Source: JBMNNU01 sp050942695 (GTDB taxonomy: Bacteria; Chloroflexota; UBA6077). Taken from it: a stretch of DNA of 20,067 bases. Each line of letters begins with the position of its first letter. Within the stretch, counting starts at the first letter, position 1. Both the position numbers and the translations under genes were made by a program. The notes below the pieces were generated by a model, which had not been told where the DNA came from, ran no database searches, and saw only the letters and a list, made by a program, of their open reading frames with translations. Where the stretch lies: contig JBMNNU010000024.1 of NCBI GenBank assembly GCA_050942695.1, positions 1-20,067 of the forward strand, written 5' to 3'. Below, piece after piece: positions 11,952-20,067 of this stretch.

Positions 11952-14900
11952 ATGGCGATAACTAGAGTAGTATCCAACGGAAAAAGGGGCCTGGCAGGAG
12001 CCAGGGGGGCCGCGCCAACGGTAGGCAAGGGTGAAGTAAGGATGCTGTTGGACGGTGCTGAGGTCAACGCTGAAGCCGGACAATCGATCCTGTCCGTGTG
12101 TCGAGATGTCGGGATCCAGATACCAACCCTTTGCGATGACCCACAACTAAAGCCCCACGGTTCCTGCGGGATGTGTGTGGTGGATGTCCGGGGATACGGG
12201 TTAGTGACCTCCTGCACGACCCCGGTTGCCGATGGTATGGTGGTCGAAACCGCCAGCCCGAAGGTTATCGGTGCTCGTAAACAAAGGCTGGAGGACCTGC
12301 TACGAGACCACTACGGCGACTGCACAGCACCCTGCGAAGCCGCCTGCCCTGCCGGTATCGATGTCCAGGGCTATCTGGCCTTGATCGCTCGCGGCGCCTA
12401 CAAAGAGGCGGTCGAGCTGATAAAGGAGAAGCTTCCGTTGCCGGCTGTGATCGGCCGGATATGTCCCCATTTCTGCGAGCAGGCATGCCGCAGAAATCTG
12501 GTCGATAAACCGGTGGCCATCTGCAGCGCCAAGCGGTTCGTTGCCGACTTCGAGATGGCATCCGCTGATAGGCTCAAGCCTCGCATCAAGCCTAAAACCG
12601 GATTCAGGGTTGCCATCGTAGGTGGGGGACCCGCCGGGCTAACCGCAGCTTACTACCTTGCGCTGAACGGACACGATGTCACGATACTGGAGGCGTTGCC
12701 CAAGCCCGGAGGCATGCTTCGCTACGGCATCCCGGACTACCGGCTTCCTCAAGAAGTCCTCGACCAGGAGATATCTCGGATTACCGATCTGGGGGCCCAG
12801 ATCAGGGTAAACCAGCGGCTTGGCAGGGATTTTTCGATTCAGAGCCTCAAGGACAGCGGCTATCACGCCATATTCCTGGCTATAGGCGCACATCAGAGCA
12901 CCCGGCTGGGGGTGCAGGGTGAGGAGCTCGATGGCGTCCTGGCGGGAACCGACTTCCTGCGAGCGGTGGCGGCCGGCGAGCCCGTAGAGGTTGGGAAACG
13001 GGTAGCCATTATCGGTGGTGGAAACACGGCGATCGATGCCGCTCGCACGGCGCTACGGCTTGGAGCGCAGGAAGTCACACTTGTCTACCGCCGCTCCAGG
13101 GCTGAGATGCCAGCCTCGCCATGGGAGATCGAAGAGGCGGAGGAAGAAGGGGTCAGGCTGCTGTTCCTGGCGGCGCCCGTCAGGATTATCGGGAAAGACG
13201 GCAAGGTCGCCGAGCTGGAGTGCATAAAAATGGCGCTGGGCGAGCCAGATTCCAGCGGAAGACGGCGGCCGGAGCCGGTGGCTGGATCGGAGTTTCTTAT
13301 CGCCTTGGATACCGTCGTCGCCGCTATAGGGCAGCGACCGGACACGGCATTCTTGGCCGAGAAGGAAGATATCCGGATAGCTCGCAACGGCAACATCGTG
13401 GTCGATCAAATCCAATGGCAGACGGGCGTTAAGGGGGTCTTTGCCGGCGGCGACTGCGTATCCGGGGCAGCCACGGCGGTTGAGGCGATCGCGGCAGGCC
13501 GGAAAGCTGCGCTGTCCATCGACTGCTTCTTGCGGGGCGTGGCAATACCGAACGGCAAGCCCATTTTCGATATCAGCAAAGGCACGCTGGAGCAGTTGCA
13601 GGGCAAGGAAGAGTTCACCCAGCTTGAGCAGAAGCCCAGGGTTCCGATGCCTAAGATCCCTCTTGAGGAGAGGGTGAGCAGCTTCGATGAGATCGAGCTA
13701 GGCTTCACCGACGAGATGGTGCGACGTGAGGCCGGACGCTGCTTAGAGTGCGGCTGTAAGGCCGATTACTACTGTGTGCTGCGTAAGTTGGCCACTGAGT
13801 ACGAGGTCCAAGCGCCGCCGTTCAGGGAGCATCGCTACCTTTACCCATTGGATAAGTCCCACCCGTTCATCGAGAGGGATGCCAACAAGTGCATTGCCTG
13901 CGCCCGCTGCGCACGGGTCTGCAGTAATATCCAGGGCGTTGGGGCTCTAGGCTTCAGCTATCGCGTGGCGACGTACGAGGGCAACGGCGGATCGCTATTG
14001 AACACTACCTGCGAGTCCTGCGGGCAATGCGTCAAGAGCTGTCCGGTGGGGGCGCTGGTCGCCAAGAAAGAGATGCTGCCGGAGCGCGAGATCAAGACTA
14101 TCTGCACTTACTGCGGTGTTGGGTGCGGTATCTATCTGGGCATCAGGGGCGATACCATCGTGTCTGTGCGGGGCGACACTGAGAGTCCTGTGAACCGGCA
14201 CGGAAACCTGTGCGTAAAGGGTCGCTTTGGATACGAGTTCGTCAACTCACCGGAGCGGCTGACCAACCCGCTAGTTAAAAAGAATGGGAAATTCTACGAG
14301 GTAAGCTGGGATGAGGCCCTGGACCTAGTCGCCAACAGGCTGGTCAAATATAGGGGAGACCAGTTCGCCGTGATCTCCTCAGCCAAGTGCACCAACGAGG
14401 AGAACTACCTGATCCAGAAATTTGCCAGGGGGGTGATGGGCACAAACAGCATAGACCACTGTGCCCGTACTTGACACGCTCCTACCGTGGCCGGTCTGGC
14501 CACAGTATTCGGGAGCGGTGCCATGACCAACTCTATCGGCGAGATAAGTGGCGCGGCCTGTATCCTTGCTATCGGCACCAACACCACCGTGAGCCATCCA
14601 GTGATAGGGCTGGAGGTAAAGGAGGCGGTTCGGAAGGGTGGCAGGCTGATCGTTGCGAACCCGAAGCGGATAGATCTCTGCCGCTTTGCGGAGGTCTGGC
14701 TCCAGCATCGAGCCGGCACCGACGTAGCCCTGCTGATGGGTATGGCGAAGGTGATCGTAGATGAAGGTTTGTTGGACTACGCCTTCGTCTCCGGGCGCTG
14801 CTCAGGCTTCGAAGCTTTAGAAGAGTCGCTGGCGAGTTACGATCTGGCCGCTGTGGAGAAGATCACAGGGGTGCCAAGGGACAAGATCGTCGAGGCGGCG

Positions 14901-16109
14901 CGCATCTACGCAACGAGCAAACCTGCGTCGATTCTCTACGCCATGGGCATCACGCAGCACACCCACGGCACCGACAACGTGATGGCCGTTGCCAACCTGG
15001 CTATGCTCACCGGGAATATCGGCAAACCATCTTCGGGGGTTAATCCCCTTCGAGGGCAGAGCAACGTCCAGGGTGCGTGCGATATGGGCGCCCTGCCCGA
15101 CGTGTTCACGGGCTATCAGAAGGTGGCGAATCCGGCCATCAGGAAGAAGTTTGAGGCTGCCTGGGGCTGCGAGCTGACAGACAGACCCGGATTGACGCTC
15201 ACCGAGATCTTCGACGCGGCCCATAGAGGTGATGTGAAGGCGGTCTACCTGGTGGGCGAGAACCCTGTTCTTACCGATGCCGACTCGGGGCATGTAGAGG
15301 AGGCGCTGAAGCATCTGGAGTTCCTGGTGGTTCAGGATATCTTCCTCACAGAGACAGCACGTTTTGCCGACGTAGTCCTACCGGCGGCTAGCTTCGCTGA
15401 GAAGGATGGAACGTTCACCAACACGGAGAGGCGGGTTCAGCGCGTCCGCAAGGCGCTGGAGCCCGTGGGGGGCTCCCGGCCAGATTGGTGGATCACCTGT
15501 GAGATCGCCAGGCGACTGGGTGGAAAGGGTTTCGACTTCGAGAGCCCGGCGCAGGTAATGGATGAGATAGCGGCTCTCACTCCCAGCTACGCAGGTATAT
15601 CCTACGATCGAATCGAAGAGGCCGGACTGGCCTGGCCTTGCCCAGGCCGCGATCACCCGGGGAAGCCGATCCTGCACAGGGATGAGTTCCTAACCCCCAG
15701 CGGTAAGGGGCGGCTGACCCCGCTGACCTACAGGCCTTCGGCCGAGCTGCCTGGGGATGGCTACCCGCTCATCCTTACGACCGACCGGAGCCTGTACCAC
15801 TACCACTCAGGCACCATGACCCGGAAGGTGGACGGCCTGAACCGGCTGCGGCAGGAGGAGCTGGTAGAGATCAACCCTCAGGATGCAGCCGAGCTAGGGG
15901 TTGCCGACGGGGATATGGTCAAGGTGGTCTCACGCCGCGGCGAGGTGAAGACCCGCGCTAAGGTGACCTGGGACATGCCGAGGGGGACGGTATCCATGAC
16001 CTTCCACTTCGGCGAAAGCCCAACCAACCGGATCACCAACCCGGCGCTGGATCCAGTGGCCAAGATCCCTGAGCTGAAAGTGAGCGCAGTGCGGGTAGAG
16101 AAGCTGTAA
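11952..16109 (+). CDS. fdhA: Selenocysteine formate dehydrogenase fused to a [2Fe-2S] and GltD-like flavin module
   Basis: A single 1385-residue frame when TGA 14472-14474 is read as Sec841. It should interconvert formate and CO2 on a Mo/W bis-MGD cofactor. Order of parts: NuoG/HydA-like [2Fe-2S] (C61, C72, C75, C88; Cx10Cx2Cx12C); cysteine region C124-C191; FAD site GGGPAG (224-229); NAD(P) site GGGNTA (355-360); FAD closure AGGDCVSGAATAVEA (498-512); two ferredoxin [4Fe-4S] motifs (C647/650/653/657 and C687/690/693/697); the catalytic-domain [4Fe-4S] (C718, C721, C725, C754); then CART-Sec-HAPTVAGLA; and a C-terminal MGD-binding domain with FHFGESPTN. The flavin module replaces the separate NuoF-like diaphorase subunit of other NAD(P)-linked enzymes, and no such subunit lies nearby. 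ATG 11952 has AAAGG 7 bases upstream; M31 would truncate the first ferredoxin strand. The electron acceptor is inferred. Confidence 0.93.
14472..14517 (+). promoter_or_regulatory. Bacterial SECIS element with Sec UGA codon
   Basis: Directly after TGA (14472-14474), CGCTCC (14477-14482) pairs with GGAGCG (14512-14517). An upper stem, GTGGCC (14487-14492) with GGCCAC (14498-14503), closes the pentaloop GGTCT (14493-14497). The loop is identical to that of E. coli fdhF as I remember it, and it starts 18 bases after the UGA, the same distance. SelB should bind here to insert selenocysteine. The surrounding peptide CART-Sec-HAPTVAGL is the expected active-site context. Confidence 0.95.
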
Positions 16110-16163
16110 TATTCTATGCCGGGAACACCGGCTGGCGATACCACCGGTTAATGGAGCTGTAAA

Positions 16164-16197
16164 CAGCGCAGGCGAGGCAAAGGCCTCGCCTGCGCTG
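16164..16197. terminator. 15-bp hairpin between convergent fdhA and the lipoprotein gene
   Basis: CAGCGCAGGCGAGGC (16164-16178) pairs perfectly with 16183-16197 around the loop AAAG. It lies 55 bases after the fdhA stop and 25 bases beyond the stop of the opposing lipoprotein gene. The downstream tract is TTTACAGC on the - strand and CCGCTTTA on the + strand, so no strong T-run exists. It is probably a bidirectional terminator or an mRNA 3'-end stabiliser. Confidence 0.75.
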
Positions 16198-16221
16198 CCG
16201 CTTTAGGCGGTTCTGACCGGA

Positions 16222-16842
16222 TCACCCCTTGATAGGTGCTGGCCCACCCCCACCGGATTTGGGGGTTGCGGTCGGCTTGGGTGTCGAGGTCGGTTTAGGC
16301 GTCGCCGTGGGTTTGGCGGGCGTTGCTGTCGGAAGCGGCTTGTTCGTCATCGAGATACTGAGGGCGATTTCGCTCTCCTGTTTCGACCAACTGACGTTTA
16401 CCTGCCACCCATCTCGAGTGTAGCTTCGTAAGGATGCTGTCGCAGAGTCCAAGGCCGTCACCTGACTCCACCCCTGCTGAGGCATAGCGCTCGCGTAGAA
16501 CTCTCCCACCGATTCCATGGTGCCGGGACCCGTCCAGCGGCCGCCCACAGCTTTCTCGTTCTTGGTTACAACTCTGGAGAAACTGTTCTCGACTATCTTG
16601 AAGTCTTTCGGGATCGGAAATCCCTTCAGTTCTTCGGGCAGGTCGGAGCCGACCGTGAGGCTTTCGCCATCCTTGCTGAACGTCACATTCTCGCCCTTCT
16701 TCTCTATGTCTCCGCCACTAACCTGCTCGATAGCTTTTTCCGTTATCTTCTCGGCTACAGCCTCCTTCGCCTTCTCCACCGGAGATTGGCAGCCAACCAG
16801 CGCCATTGCCAAGATGAACAGAAGTAACACCAGAGATCGCAC
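16222..16842 (-). CDS. Secreted lipoprotein with PTATPKPT tail, function unknown
   Basis: A 206-residue predicted lipoprotein: a hydrophobic signal peptide (MRSLVLLLFILAMALVG) and lipobox LVGC, with lipidation at C18. An acidic/basic helical stretch follows (about 20-42), then a small globular part (about 50-170) containing GFPIPKDFKIVENSFS and GEFYASAMPQQGWSQ, which resembles domains in other uncharacterised exported proteins. The tail is PTATPAKPTATPKPTSTPKP-type proline/threonine repeats ending in a GGGG linker, probably a flexible spacer or glycosylated stalk. Such tails are common in Chloroflexota. The start is GTG, 7 bases after AGGAG. The gene stands between fdhA and the fdhA remnant, transcribed against both. 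I do not recognise a specific function. Confidence 0.85.
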   Translation of the reverse strand: MRSLVLLLFILAMALVGCQSPVEKAKEAVAEKITEKAIEQVSGGDIEKKGENVTFSKDGESLTVGSDLPEELKGFPIPKDFKIVENSFSRVVTKNEKAVGGRWTGPGTMESVGEFYASAMPQQGWSQVTALDSATASLRSYTRDGWQVNVSWSKQESEIALSISMTNKPLPTATPAKPTATPKPTSTPKPTATPKSGGGGPAPIKG

Positions 16843-17004
16843 GTTTTTTCTCCTACTTTCCGTTCAACAACCTTTCGATGGTGCAAAACCAAGGTATCTT
16901 AGTAGAAGGGATCGCCCGAGCGCAGTATCGAGTATGTCTCAATATTTAGCCCGACTGTTTCAAATCTGTACCAACTACTTAGCACCCTCGACGTTGCCAG
17001 GACT

Positions 17005-17712
17005 TTTTCCTGCAACAACTGACACAGCCACGGTGGCCGGTCTGGCCGCCACGTTCGGCAACGGCGCGATGACCAACAGCATGGACGAGATCGAGGATGC
17101 TGCCTGTTTGCCTGTGATTGGAAGCAACACGTTTCTAGCACTCCGATACGTCGGAGATAATGCAGGAAATCGCCGGTTTGACGCCTTTCGATGCAGGGGT
17201 GACTTTGGCCGGCTGGATGAAAAGGGGTTGCAATGGCCTGTACTATCGCTAGATCACCCGGGCACCTCCTACCTCCACGGAGAGGTGTTTACCAGGGGAT
17301 AGGACTTTTTGCGCCGGTCGAATATCGGCCGCCAGTTGAACTCGCGGATGAACGGTTCCCGCTGCTGCTAACCACTGGGCGAAGGTTACCCCACTATCAC
17401 ACCGGCAGCCTTACCCATCGGGTAAAGGGACTGTCCGCTGTTCTAGATCAGGAGATGGTTCAGATTGACCCGGCGGATGCCTCGAAGTTGGGCGTGACCC
17501 AGGGGGAGCAGGAAAGGATTTCGTCCCGGCACGGAAAAGTAGTAGCCTTGGTGGAGATCACGACGGATGTGCAACCTGGTGTCGTGTTCATGGATTTCCA
17601 TTTTGCGGAGTCCCCTACCAACATTCTGACCACATCGACTCTCGATCCGGTACCGAAGATATCCGAGCTGAAGGTGTGTGCCGTCAGAGTAGACAGGGTG
17701 ACTGTTTCTTGA
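17005..17712 (+). pseudogene. Decayed second formate dehydrogenase alpha gene (fdhA remnant)
   Basis: Pieces match the C-terminal half of FdhA in order but in different frames. TVAGLAATFGNGAMTNSMDE (about 17028-17087) matches the segment after Sec. EIMQEIAGLTPFDAGVTF (about 17154-17207) matches MDEIAALTPSYAGISY. GRLDEKGLQWP (about 17208-17240), with a changed frame, follows. After another shift near 17290, LFAPVEYRPPVELADERFPL runs into the MGD-binding domain with HYHTGSLTHRVKGL and FHFAESPTN, ending ELKVCAVRVD at the stop (17712). About 1 kb of the catalytic domain is missing between the first two pieces, and the N-terminal 840 residues are absent. The last piece (17233-17712, 159 codons) is open but has lost its active site. 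Bases 16860-17004, upstream, hold no recognisable gene. Confidence 0.88.
17020..17049 (+). other. Fossil SECIS hairpin and UGA in the fdhA remnant
   Basis: TGA (17020-17022) is followed by GTGGCC (17033-17038), the loop GGTCT (17039-17043) and GGCCGC (17044-17049); the helix keeps five Watson-Crick pairs and one T-G pair. The loop now starts 16 bases after the TGA instead of 18, so a 2-base deletion has shifted the frame. The lower stem seen in the intact fdhA is not preserved. Confidence 0.75.
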
Positions 17713-17740
17713 ACATCGTAGGCGCGGACAACTTACCTTC

Positions 17741-17778
17741 GACGGCGACGGGTGCACAATGCTGTGCTCGCCGCCGTC
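17741..17778. other. GC-rich hairpin after the fdhA remnant
   Basis: GACGGCG (17741-17747) can pair with CGCCGTC (17772-17778), with an inner GTGC/GCAC-type helix. No T-run follows on the + strand. It lies between the remnant and the 3' end of the Crp/Fnr gene and may mark a transcript end. Nothing else in 17713-17875 is recognisable. Confidence 0.35.
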
Positions 17779-17875
17779 ACACGCCCGTGGTTAACTAGCA
17801 ACTCATGCATCGGGAGGCGGTTGGTGGGTGCCATTTGCCGCATCGGGTAATTACGCTGCGTACGGCATACGTGGA

Positions 17876-18601
17876 TCAGCCGTTAGCCATCTCGCGAAGT
17901 GCTTCGGTGTTTAGCACCGTTACCCGGTTCCGATCTGTAGCAATAATCCCAGATCGGGAGAGTCGCGCCAGAATTCGCGTTACCGTTTCGCGGGTCATCC
18001 CAAGGAAGTCCGCGAGTTCCTGGTGAGAAAATGAGAGGTTGATGGTGGAAGAGCCTTGCTGTTTACCGATAGCCTTAGCGGATTCCAGCAGAAATGTGGC
18101 GACTCGCGATGAGGCTGGTCCCAAGGTGAAATAGAGGGCAGTCTCGCCACAACGGACCACATTGTTGGCTAGCTCGCATGCTACCTGGTGCCTAAACTCG
18201 GGGAAGCGCTGATACAGGTCGCTGAAGGTGTCTAGCCGCATGATTAGCGCTTGGACATCTACCATGGCGGTGGAAGTCCAAGACATGCGGCTTCGCCGCA
18301 CTGCCGCTCCCAACCCTAAAACGTCTCCAGGATAAAGGGCCATGAGAGCGTGATCATCGCCCCGGGTATCTATTTGGCTCAGGGCAACCAACCCGGATTT
18401 TACGATGCCGATGAAGTTCAGCAGGTCACCCGAGTAGGTGAGGTGGTGACCTTTACTGTAATGTCGCTCGACGACCTCCGCGGAGAGATCTCTGCAAACT
18501 CCTTCTGGTAGCACTCTGAAGAGGCGGTGAGTTGAAAGGTAGTTAGAAATCGTCTCGTCGCCAACGAGCTCTGTAGCCAAGCCTCTACCATGAATCGCCA
18601 T
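17876..18601 (-). CDS. Crp/Fnr-family transcriptional regulator with CRP-like recognition helix
   Basis: A 241-residue regulator at the family's usual length. Residues about 25-135 form the cyclic-nucleotide-binding-like beta-roll (GDLLNFIGIVKSGLVAL, YPGDVLGLG). A dimerisation helix follows (about 135-165), then a winged helix-turn-helix with FSHQELADFLGMTRETVTRI (191-210). The recognition helix reads R204-E205-T-V-T-R209, the same RETV.R pattern as E. coli CRP (R180, E181, R185), which reads TGTGA. A perfect TGTGA-N6-TCACA site lies 95 bases upstream of its ATG. The cAMP-contacting GEL..R(S/T)A motif is not evident and there is no N-terminal FNR-type cysteine cluster, so the signal is unknown. 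The ATG is preceded by GAGGGG. Likely targets are itself and the divergent TAXI gene. Confidence 0.92.
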   Translation of the reverse strand: MAIHGRGLATELVGDETISNYLSTHRLFRVLPEGVCRDLSAEVVERHYSKGHHLTYSGDLLNFIGIVKSGLVALSQIDTRGDDHALMALYPGDVLGLGAAVRRSRMSWTSTAMVDVQALIMRLDTFSDLYQRFPEFRHQVACELANNVVRCGETALYFTLGPASSRVATFLLESAKAIGKQQGSSTINLSFSHQELADFLGMTRETVTRILARLSRSGIIATDRNRVTVLNTEALREMANG

Positions 18602-18695
18602 TGTAACCCCTCGTTCGACTTAACAACACGGTCGACTCTTCTCACTCATACTCCCGCGCGCTCAGGCCTCATGGCTATAGGCCCCCAGCGATCTG

Positions 18696-18711
18696 TGTGA
18701 TCAGAATCACA
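18696..18711. promoter_or_regulatory. CRP-type operator, perfect TGTGA-N6-TCACA
   Basis: TGTGA (18696-18700), TCAGAA, TCACA (18707-18711), in the 264-base region between the divergent Crp/Fnr gene and the TAXI gene. On the - strand the right half overlaps a possible -35 (ATCACA), 16 bases before TATAGC (18674-18679), so binding could control the regulator's own promoter. On the + strand, TTGGAT (18741-18746) with TTACAA (18766-18771) is a weak candidate for the TAXI promoter. A small hairpin, TGGCAGT/ACTGCCA (18791-18812), lies further downstream. Confidence 0.75.
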
Positions 18712-18865
18712 TTAGCTGGTGACCGCCGTCATTGCTCTCCTTGGATCAATCGTGGAATCATCTCCTTACAAATCCTAACACATCAGGGGATGGCAGTCTA
18801 GGCGTACTGCCACCCCACCGCCCCCACCGCGTGATCGCTTGAGAACAAAACGAAGGAGAAATGCG

Positions 18866-19999
18866 ATGACCAAATTGCCCTTAAAGTGTTTTCCCAAGGC
18901 AACGGGAGCTCAATTATTAGTCAGCCTTCTCGTCTTCGGCCTCGTCGGGCTGCTGGCTGCTTGCAGCCAGGCTGGTGCTCCGCCCGTGTCCCCCCCGACG
19001 ACTCAACCTACAGCGCAGTCGGCAACCCAACCTGCCGCTGACCCGTCACCCCAGACATCATCGAGGGAGCCAGTAACTCTTAGGACCATACTATCCGCAT
19101 TCGGATCGAGCGCCTACAATATCGGTTTCGCTTTGAGCGATATAGCCAAAAAGAATCACCCCTGGCTGCGAATCTCACCTGGTGAAAGCCCTGGACCTGT
19201 CTATAACGTCAAGGCACTCGAGAATCCCAGCTTGTGGGATAACACCTTCATAACCATGACCACTGTCACTATGAAGATGGCGGCAGATGGTGATCCGCTC
19301 ATCGGCCAGAAGGTTACTGGTATTCGCGGAATCATTAACACTACTCCCGCAGCCATATTCCTGGCTACCCTTGATCCCAACATTAAGACGCCAGCCGACC
19401 TGAAAGGTAAGCGTATAGGGTTGGGGCTGAAGTCGCAGATGGGCTGGGCTATTCTGCCCGCTCTGACCCTGGAGCATGGATGGGGCATCACCGAAGAGAA
19501 CGCTGACTTTCAGTGGATCGGCGCCAAACCCGCTAAGGATGCCCTTTTAGATGGTCGCGTGGATGCCGCAGTCATAGGTATGTACCTGAACCCGTTCACG
19601 AATGAGTACTCCCCAACTCCTAACCTGGTTGAGATGGCTGCATCTCCGCGAAAAGCGTACAGCCTCTCGTGGGGCAAGGAGCAGATCGCAGATGTGATCG
19701 AGAAGACAGGCCTTCCTCTCACGCAGGTTACCATCCCTGCCGGGGCGCACGCTGCAGTAGAGCAGGATCTGGATGCGTGGGTCGACATCACCGGCTTCGC
19801 GGCAAAAGATATTTTCCCAGAGGAGTATGCCTACGAGATCGTCAAGCTGGCCGCTGCGAACGCCGACAAGTTCGGTGAGTACGACGCCTTAGGCAAGATC
19901 ATCTCCAAGGAGCTCCTACCCTTCGGATGGACCAAGAAGACGATCCACCCCGGTGCTCTACGTGCATACGAGGAGTTAGGGTTGGAGGTCGCCGACTAG
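18866..19999 (+). CDS. TAXI-family TRAP transporter solute-binding lipoprotein
   Basis: A 377-residue exported binding protein. It has a basic N terminus, a hydrophobic signal helix and lipobox LAAC with lipidation at C33, then a proline/threonine/glutamine-rich linker (about 38-68). The mature domain has the hallmarks of the TAXI (TRAP-associated extracytoplasmic immunogenic) family: SAFGSSAYNIGFALSDIAKK, ITMTTVTMKMA, DLKGKRIGLGLKSQMGW, LLDGRVDAAVIGMY, and VDITGFAAKDIFPEEYAYEIVK. It should capture a small organic acid or similar solute for a TRAP permease, which would lie downstream, outside this window. The ATG at 18866 is 7 bases after GGAG; the TTG at 18839 and the out-of-frame ATG at 18861 are rejected. 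A CRP-type operator lies upstream. The ligand is unknown. Confidence 0.9.
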   Translation: MTKLPLKCFPKATGAQLLVSLLVFGLVGLLAACSQAGAPPVSPPTTQPTAQSATQPAADPSPQTSSREPVTLRTILSAFGSSAYNIGFALSDIAKKNHPWLRISPGESPGPVYNVKALENPSLWDNTFITMTTVTMKMAADGDPLIGQKVTGIRGIINTTPAAIFLATLDPNIKTPADLKGKRIGLGLKSQMGWAILPALTLEHGWGITEENADFQWIGAKPAKDALLDGRVDAAVIGMYLNPFTNEYSPTPNLVEMAASPRKAYSLSWGKEQIADVIEKTGLPLTQVTIPAGAHAAVEQDLDAWVDITGFAAKDIFPEEYAYEIVKLAAANADKFGEYDALGKIISKELLPFGWTKKTIHPGALRAYEELGLEVAD

Positions 20000-20013
20000 T
20001 AGTGACGTTATTA

Positions 20014-20042
20014 CCGGGAGAGCGTCGACAACGCTCTCCCGG
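20014..20042 (+). terminator. Hairpin after the TAXI gene
   Basis: CCGGGAGAGCGT (20014-20025) pairs perfectly with ACGCTCTCCCGG (20031-20042) around CGACA, 14 bases after the stop codon. No T-run follows within the window. It could be a terminator, or an intercistronic stem-loop that lowers permease expression relative to the binding protein, as is common in binding-protein operons. Confidence 0.65.
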
Positions 20043-20067
20043 AGTTCTGGATGCTTCATCGCTTCCA

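Noticed and set aside
14472..14486. TGA as a nonsense mutation splitting fdhA into two genes or a pseudogene
   Set aside because: Both sides are in the same frame, the TGA sits at the catalytic Sec position (CART-Sec-H), and a canonical bacterial SECIS follows at the right distance.
16517..17302. 261-codon open frame as a real protein
   Set aside because: Its first two thirds are antisense to the lipoprotein gene, and the rest is the frame-shifted fdhA remnant.
17876..18601. FNR-type oxygen sensor
   Set aside because: There is no N-terminal cysteine cluster, and the recognition helix has the CRP pattern RETV.R, not the VETISR of FNR.

Overview
The window looks like chromosomal DNA of an anaerobic bacterium, most likely a subsurface Chloroflexota (Dehalococcoidia or Anaerolineae-like). 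The taxonomic call is an inference. It rests on a T-box-controlled valS, one-carbon folate genes beside a selenocysteine formate dehydrogenase and Nfn, a lipoprotein with a PTATPKPT-type tail, a TAXI-type binding protein, and intergenic stem-loop and CTGAGT-type repeats. A Gram-positive acetogen-like lineage is the main alternative.

Layout. 1-490: promoter and a complete valine T-box leader with terminator. 491-3265: valS (+). 3406-5173: folD and fchA (-), separated by about 265 bases of repeats. 5313-7403: a zinc-ribbon DNA methyltransferase (-) with no restriction partner. 7631-8512: a beta-hydroxyacid dehydrogenase (+). 8600-9361: larB (+). 9500-11780: nfnA and nfnB (+), overlapping by 8 bases. 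11952-16109: fdhA (+), one 1385-residue reading frame across an in-frame UGA with an E. coli-like SECIS hairpin. 16222-16842: a lipoprotein (-), convergent with fdhA across a 15-bp hairpin. About 17005-17712: the decayed remains of a second fdhA, still carrying a UGA and SECIS apical hairpin. 17876-18601: a Crp/Fnr regulator (-). 18866-19999: a TAXI solute-binding lipoprotein (+), divergent from the regulator across a perfect TGTGA-N6-TCACA operator.

How the genes fit together. FdhA, FchA and FolD are steps of the methyl branch of the Wood-Ljungdahl (or folate C1) pathway, and NfnAB exchanges electrons among NADH, NADPH and ferredoxin. FdhA is unusual. It carries a NuoG-like [2Fe-2S] domain and a complete NfnB/GltD-like FAD/NAD(P) module fused to the Sec-containing Mo/W catalytic part, so it may couple formate directly to a pyridine nucleotide or to NfnAB in one chain. 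FolD has isoleucine where the cyclohydrolase lysine (E. coli K54) should be, and a separate cyclohydrolase-family protein, FchA, is encoded just upstream. The two may divide the usual FolD reactions between them.

A second theme is repeats. Three short repeat families occur between genes, and copies of related sequence also lie inside valS and the methyltransferase without breaking the frame.
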